This document shows, one piece after another, positions 58,830-64,000 of a DNA stretch of 64,000 nucleotides (positions within the stretch are counted from its first letter, which is position 1; every line of letters begins with the position of its first letter). Where the stretch lies: positions 11,468,597 through 11,532,596 of the forward strand of contig VCAZ01000001.1 in assembly GCA_005784505.1 (NCBI GenBank), written 5' to 3'. The notes beneath the pieces are model-generated. The model did not search any database and was not told the origin of the DNA. It saw only the letters and a list, made by a program, of their open reading frames with translations. The DNA comes from Bagarius yarrelli. Taxonomy: Eukaryota > Chordata > Actinopteri > Siluriformes > Sisoridae. Both the position numbers and the translations under genes were made by a program.

Positions 58830-60400
58830 TGTTTTTTTTTTGTATAAAATAACCTCACACAACGTAGCAATTTGAGGAAAGATTTGTTAAAACAAGCCTG
58901 CAAACACAGACAAGGTGCAGACTTCTGAGTTTTGTTCAGGAGATTTTTAAATAAACTAGTTACATGAATTGAAGTGCAGCCTACTATCATCATCTGACAC
59001 AAATGTTTCTATACCTGCTTGTGATGTAAAAGGTTACCGGCATTTATTGTGCATAGATAAATATAGCAACACACTTCCATGCTTCAGTAAAAGGACATCA
59101 CTAAAAGGTCTTCTGCCTGTCATAAAAACTAAGCATAATTGGTGGGCATGGAAAAGTTAAGGTGCACCTGGGCTTTCTGTTTACGTCTGTCTTTATTTAG
59201 GAAGAGCAGAGTCTGGAATTATGCTCCATAAATGCCAACATTACAACAAAATATGGTCAAAAGTAAACCCAGAACCAAAATATGGTGTTATGTTTTTTAG
59301 AAAATGTAAGGTCTTAGACAATGGTAGCAAAGCAGTGCTTTACGTCTTGTATATGTGTTTTAAAATAACACAAATGTAATTTGGATATTAATGTTTTTCT
59401 GTCTGTATGTCCTTTTTGGACGGTTTGCTAACATGCCACCATGGCCAAAGTGACATCTGCACAGTGAGAGGAAGAGAGATGTTTGAGGTGTTGTTCAATC
59501 AGACTTAATAAGACCATGACTTCATTGTCAACAGGGATGACAATGACATTTTCAGATCTGTCAGTAATATATTTTTAAGTGTTTTGAGGCTTTGACTTGG
59601 TTCTCAATTTTCCATATGCCTGATGAGTTCACCGACCTGTTTTAGTTTGCATGTCATTGAAGAGGACCTATAAACAATTAGACCAGAATCATGTGTGAAA
59701 ATCATTAAGGTCTGCATAAGCTTAGACTTTGTAACCACTAAGTCATATTTGAATCTGTTGGACAAATGTTTATTCTTTTATTCTTCATTAGTCTGTTGGA
59801 TTACCTCATGATCACACTGCATCTAAAAGTGTACCACATACTGGCAGCATGACTTCATGGTCTCCCTCTCTAAAAAAGCTAACATACATAAATACTTTAC
59901 TTTTTAGAGATTTAATTTTTCAAGTTTATTTTATTTTAGTTTTCTTTATGAAAGATGAAACTTTATTAAATTTGTTTTGCTTATATTCAATTCTCAGAAA
60001 GATGATATTGTGTCTAATGTTTTTAAGTGTATGTTCTTTATACAACAATTAACCAGTATTTCACATTTACAACCTTTTACTTGGGGTGACCTTTTTGTTT
60101 TTAATTTTCCAGGCTGTTTTTTCTAATAAAAGCGAAAGAGAAGAGTTTTAGACATGCTATATTCTGGTCAGATGTTCTCATTCCTCTTACAGGATTTATT
60201 TGCTTTTGGTCAAAATGGAATCTTTGGCCTTGGTTGTGTCCAATTTAGCACTTGGGAGTGGCAGAACAGGAAAGAATTAAAGGTTTTTCATTCACCAAAA
60301 TCGGGCCCTGAATGGATGTTTTCCTATAAAGTGAATAAAACTATCATCTCTGTGACAGAATCTTGATCTACTCCATTTGAAACCGAAATATTTGATACAT
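58830..60400. other. Unassigned flank
   Basis: No gene. 59400-59700 is unique-looking, lower in AT, and could be regulatory, with no direct evidence. Confidence 0.4.
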
Positions 60401-60407
60401 ATTCTGT

Positions 60408-60415
60408 TTTTTTTG

Positions 60416-60450
<35 letters not shown>

Positions 60451-60466
60451 TTTTTTTGCTTTTTTT
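60408..60466. repeat. Poly(T) tract
   Basis: Long T runs broken by GC dinucleotides. Confidence 0.95.
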
Positions 60467-60625
60467 CCCAATAATAAGGCCTATTATTATTATTATATTT
60501 CCCAAATGGACAATTTTATAATTCAACATATAAACATGGTGGTCAAGCAGTATTTTTAAGGAAATGGTTTAGCATGATTACAAAAAAATATTTTAAGTTA
60601 ACTATAAGTTAACAGAGAAAAAGAA

Positions 60626-60629
<4 letters not shown>

Positions 60630-60709
<80 letters not shown>
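60630..60709. repeat. (GA)n microsatellite
   Basis: About 80 bp, the longest GA tract in the window. Confidence 0.98.
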
Positions 60710-60712
<3 letters not shown>

Positions 60713-60779
60713 GAGAAAGACAGATACACAGACGGAGAGAGTGAGACAGAGAGGAACATTTTTAAAAAGCTAGTTATTA

Positions 60780-62180
60780 ATCTGTGCACTTTTAATTAAG
60801 ATCTTTATATTATTATTGCAAGATTTTAATTTTTCTTGGAGTGAAAGGACAAAACAAAACTCATGGACACCAATAATCACTAGAGGGCACCATTTAATTA
60901 GATTTTACATTGCTCTGCACAGTCTCACAAAGTATACACTACAGCTGAGTAAAATGAATCTCGTTGCACGTCCCAGATTGCTGAAAGGTTCAGAGAACAG
61001 AGTTAGCAGCACACCTGAAGCAGAAAGGGGAAAAGGCCATACATACATTTTTACATACAATACATACAAATGCTAACTAGCAATAATGTAAAAAAGACCT
61101 GTGGTGTTATCCAGTCCAACCTGAGACAAAAAAGTTACAAATGTGCTTTAATGTTATTAAACCTACAGATTTATGAAGCACAAAATCCGCAGTAAAGAAG
61201 TAAAGAAACTCGAAGAATCTTCTGCTATGAGCATATAGACCATAAATATAATATATGTATATGGACAACTTGCTGTCTGTTGGCTGCCCTGCACAGGAAC
61301 ATAAGGGGAAGTTATTAGTGAGCTATTAATCAAAATCAATCTATGGATCTTGAAGTTGAATTAAAAAAATCTAACTCAGCTAAGTTCTGCGAAATTATTA
61401 TTCTGTGCTTAATTTATCTTTACTGCAAAATCATTGTGAGTTGATAAGGAGGCATGCACCTGGCTGTGACTTGTTCCTGACCTCCTCAGACGCCTCCAAC
61501 TGCAACAAGTCTGGCTTGAAAGACAGGCGCATGTGCCCCATTGAGGGTGAGGGCCAACTCTTTTAACTAAGCGCATAAAAATACCCTGAACACACTTTCT
61601 TAGCTCACTTGACATTCACTTTTCACAAACTCTTCTAATCTTACAGTTTGCAAGTTTAACAATACTTCGGTCATGTCAAAACTAGGACAGGGATGTGTAC
61701 GACAGGTAATTTAGCGGATCTCCTCCTGGCCCTAGAAAGCAACTTCTTCCAGTTCTTTTTGCATGTGAGACCCCATGTTACATCACTGGCGTAAACACAT
61801 CCTTACGGATCTTGAGTTTAACAAGATGGCAAAAAATCCATTAGAGTGACACTCTGAAATCGAACCTTTTATTGCTCTAACCCGTCTGAAGGCAGGTTGC
61901 ATGCCCCATCTAAGCCTGTTTTCCCTAGCAAAATGAATCACTTTTTTGTAGCCATTCATCAGTGGCAGCGCTGCTCAAGCGTGGTCTGTTAATGCAGCAG
62001 CACAGAGATGATAAGAAAATAAAAGGACAAGGCTTTTTAATTGTGCCTACCTAGAAAGCCTGCGCCATTTGCGCAGCCCCTTACACCCCGGCTACAGGAC
62101 AGCATCCTCTGAAAGCTTTTCCTGTTTTCCCGTTTCAAAAGAGATTTCAGTGATCTACAGCAAGCGGTGCCAGACCTTAC
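60780..62180. other. Unassigned flank
   Basis: No gene recognised; short frames such as 61409-61615 lack domains. Confidence 0.4.
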
Positions 62181-62194
62181 TAATGGATTGTTGC

Positions 62195-62545
62195 GTTCAG
62201 GAACTTGCTTCTGCTTCATAAAGGCAAACACAGAGAAAATGAGGAGAAGCTTTATTCCGCAGGCCATTCAGAGTCTAAATCAGGAAACACTGAGCACCTA
62301 ATACCAGGACTTACTCTCAGAGAATTTCTCTCTGTTTTATCTCCTCTCTGCACAATAGTTTGAATATTTGCACAACTGACATTTAACACTTTTATTTCAG
62401 AACAATCACACTGGGTCACTTTAATCACTACGTACTTACCTCTACACTTATACATATTTTTATTTTTATTTTATTTACTTATATTTTTATTTTACACATT
62501 TTTGGACAGTCAAATAAAGCATTTTACTGCATGTTGTATAAATAA
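62195..62545 (+). mobile_element. Probable non-LTR retroelement 3' end
   Basis: The plus strand reads RRSFIPQAIQSLNQ then a stop near 62298, a C-terminal pattern seen in several fish retroelement proteins. An AT-rich 3' region with CACTTTAATCACTACGTACT and AATAAAGCATTTTACTGCA follows. The family is not fixed. Confidence 0.4.
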
Positions 62546-62578
62546 GTAACAAATAAAATTAGATTTCTAAATGCACAA

Positions 62579-62581
<3 letters not shown>

Positions 62582-62641
<60 letters not shown>
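62582..62641. repeat. (CA)n microsatellite
   Basis: About 60 bp of CA dinucleotides, followed by CA-rich imperfect sequence. Confidence 0.98.
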
Positions 62642-62642
<1 letters not shown>

Positions 62643-62699
62643 GCTCAACACACAGAACTGAACTACCCAAACTTACACACACTCACACACACTCAACAC

Positions 62700-63370
62700 A
62701 GATAGATGTTTACGGCAACATGGAAACACAAAATACATTTGCATACTTGCGTAGACAATTTATTTATAGTCTCTAGCTCTGTGTTGTTCTGTTCAGTATC
62801 TCTTTGTTGTTGTTTTGTGTAGTTGTGTTGTTTTGTGTAGCACCATGGGGTCCTGGAAAAACGTTATTTCCTTTCACTGTGTACTGCATTTGCTATATAT
62901 GGTTTAACTTACAATAAAGCATCTTGAACTTGAACTTGAACAAGCAGTGTCACCACACAGCTTTTTCCTCACATGCCACCCCCACGTTGTCCGTGAGATG
63001 GCACCGTTGTAGCACAATCGAGCGAACGGCAGGCACAGTGCATGGGGACATTCATTAATCACATACCGGCTTGGCAGTCTGTGTCAGCTACCGAATGGGT
63101 TATTCACACAATAATGAAAGGGTACAGGCTTCAGTTTGCCAAATGACTTCCTTGTTTCAACAGAGTAATTTATTGACAAAAGAAAAATAGCTGCACTCAA
63201 CTTCTCAAAGACAAAATCTCACACAAATTTTTTCCAGTTATTTCATTGTTCCAGCACTAAATGCTTCTCTTTGCCCCATTCTGGGTCTTAAAATGTTGCA
63301 CAAATATCGGGAAAAAAATAAAACTTCAGAATGTTTACACAAAGTTATCTCTTACGGTCAGTAAATCAGA
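62700..63370. other. Unassigned flank
   Basis: No gene. 62940-63110 is GC-richer and unique-looking. Confidence 0.4.
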
Positions 63371-63371
63371 A

Positions 63372-63750
63372 TGACTGCACGATGGCTTGGTGGTTAGCAT
63401 AGCAAAAAGGTCCCAGGTTCGTATCCCCGGCAGGGGCCTTTTTTCGTGGGGTTTGCATGTTCTCCCTGTGCTTGTGTAGGTTTTTCTCCCACAGTCCAAA
63501 AACATGTATGTTAGGTATATTGGTGATTCTAAAAAATGTTCTGAAGGAGTGTGTGTGTGTGGTTATTTGTCAGTATGTAGCCCTGCCATGGACTGGCAAC
63601 CTGTCCAGGGTGTACCTCTTCTTTTTGCCCAATGACAGCTAGGAAAAGCTTCAAAAGATCCCAGTGAGCCTGATTAGGAATAAGCGGGCATAGAAAATGG
63701 ATGGATGGATGGATGGATGGATGGATGGATGGATGGATGGATGGATGCTT
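63372..63750 (+). mobile_element. tRNA-derived SINE, family C, with (ATGG)n tail
   Basis: tRNA-like head (GGCTTGGTGGTTAGCATAGC, GGTTCGTATCC), body GTTTGCATGTTCTCCCTGTG and CCACAGTCCAAAAACATG, LINE-like part GCCATGGACTGGCAACCTGT then CCAGGGTGTACC, and a (GGAT)n tail at 63697-63747. A common fish SINE arrangement. Confidence 0.85.
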
Positions 63751-64000
63751 CAATTAAGCTTCAGGATGTTTTTTTCCTCATAAGCGTCTATCCTCCACTT
63801 ACAAAATTCCTGCCTATTGACTACTTTGGTATATGCTGAAAATTTCTTCTGTTTGGGTTTGCTTCAAGCCTGAGGACGTTCTGTCTGTGTGCAGAGGTGA
63901 GCTTGGCACCGCTGAGAATAACTGGGCTCAAGATTCTGACCTATATAGAGGATTGACTTATTATAGCCGCTTCAGAAGAGAAAGCGGAGCTCGATTACAA

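Noticed and set aside
62037..62267. 76-codon minus-strand frame with a signal-peptide-like start (MACGIKLLLIFSVFAF)
   Set aside because: The opposite strand reads as a retroelement C-terminus (SFIPQAIQSLN then stop) with a typical AT-rich 3' region, so the frame is probably a shadow. No splice context or homology is recognised.
63529..63753. Frame with HPSI repeats on the minus strand
   Set aside because: It is the translated (ATGG)n tail of a SINE.

Overview
The window is vertebrate nuclear DNA, most likely from a ray-finned (teleost) fish. It is AT-rich, dense in microsatellites, and littered with decayed transposons of types common in fish: a Ty3/gypsy chromovirus, DIRS-like elements, an L2-type LINE, tRNA-derived SINEs and Tc1-like scraps. 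The species cannot be fixed from the sequence; an otophysan fish is a guess.

One cellular protein-coding gene is supported: a Wnt7b ortholog on the minus strand, coding from 50927 down to 25861. Four coding exons splice in phase to 349 residues, the same length as I recall for mammalian WNT7B. A second first exon at 48575-48657 encodes a different hydrophobic N-terminus. It joins exon 2 in the same phase, giving a predicted 353-residue isoform from a separate CpG-rich promoter region. The product would be a lipid-modified secreted Wnt ligand. Whether this is the a or b teleost co-ortholog is not decided.

Layout: 1-3900 holds a dead chromodomain-type Ty3/gypsy element with two LTR remnants. 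3900-25860 is the 3' flank of wnt7b: AT-rich DNA with SINEs, MITE-like elements, a Tc1 transposase scrap and minisatellites. 25861-50927 is wnt7b. Its introns carry two DIRS-like elements (28.7-30.8 kb and 40.8-43.3 kb, both in the gene's orientation), an L2-type LINE 3' end (31.3-32.0 kb) and several SINEs, one ending about 50 bp from the exon 3 splice donor. 51-64 kb is upstream flank with more SINEs, an inverted copy of an element also present at 14 kb, and long GA, CA and ATGG microsatellites.

No operon, CRISPR array, rRNA or functional tRNA gene is present. I found no convincing undescribed system. The observations most worth checking are the twin phase-matched first exons, a near-perfect 68-bp palindrome inside a DIRS remnant, the shared 3' tail of the LINE and the main SINE family, and a His-to-Gln change in a conserved Wnt motif.
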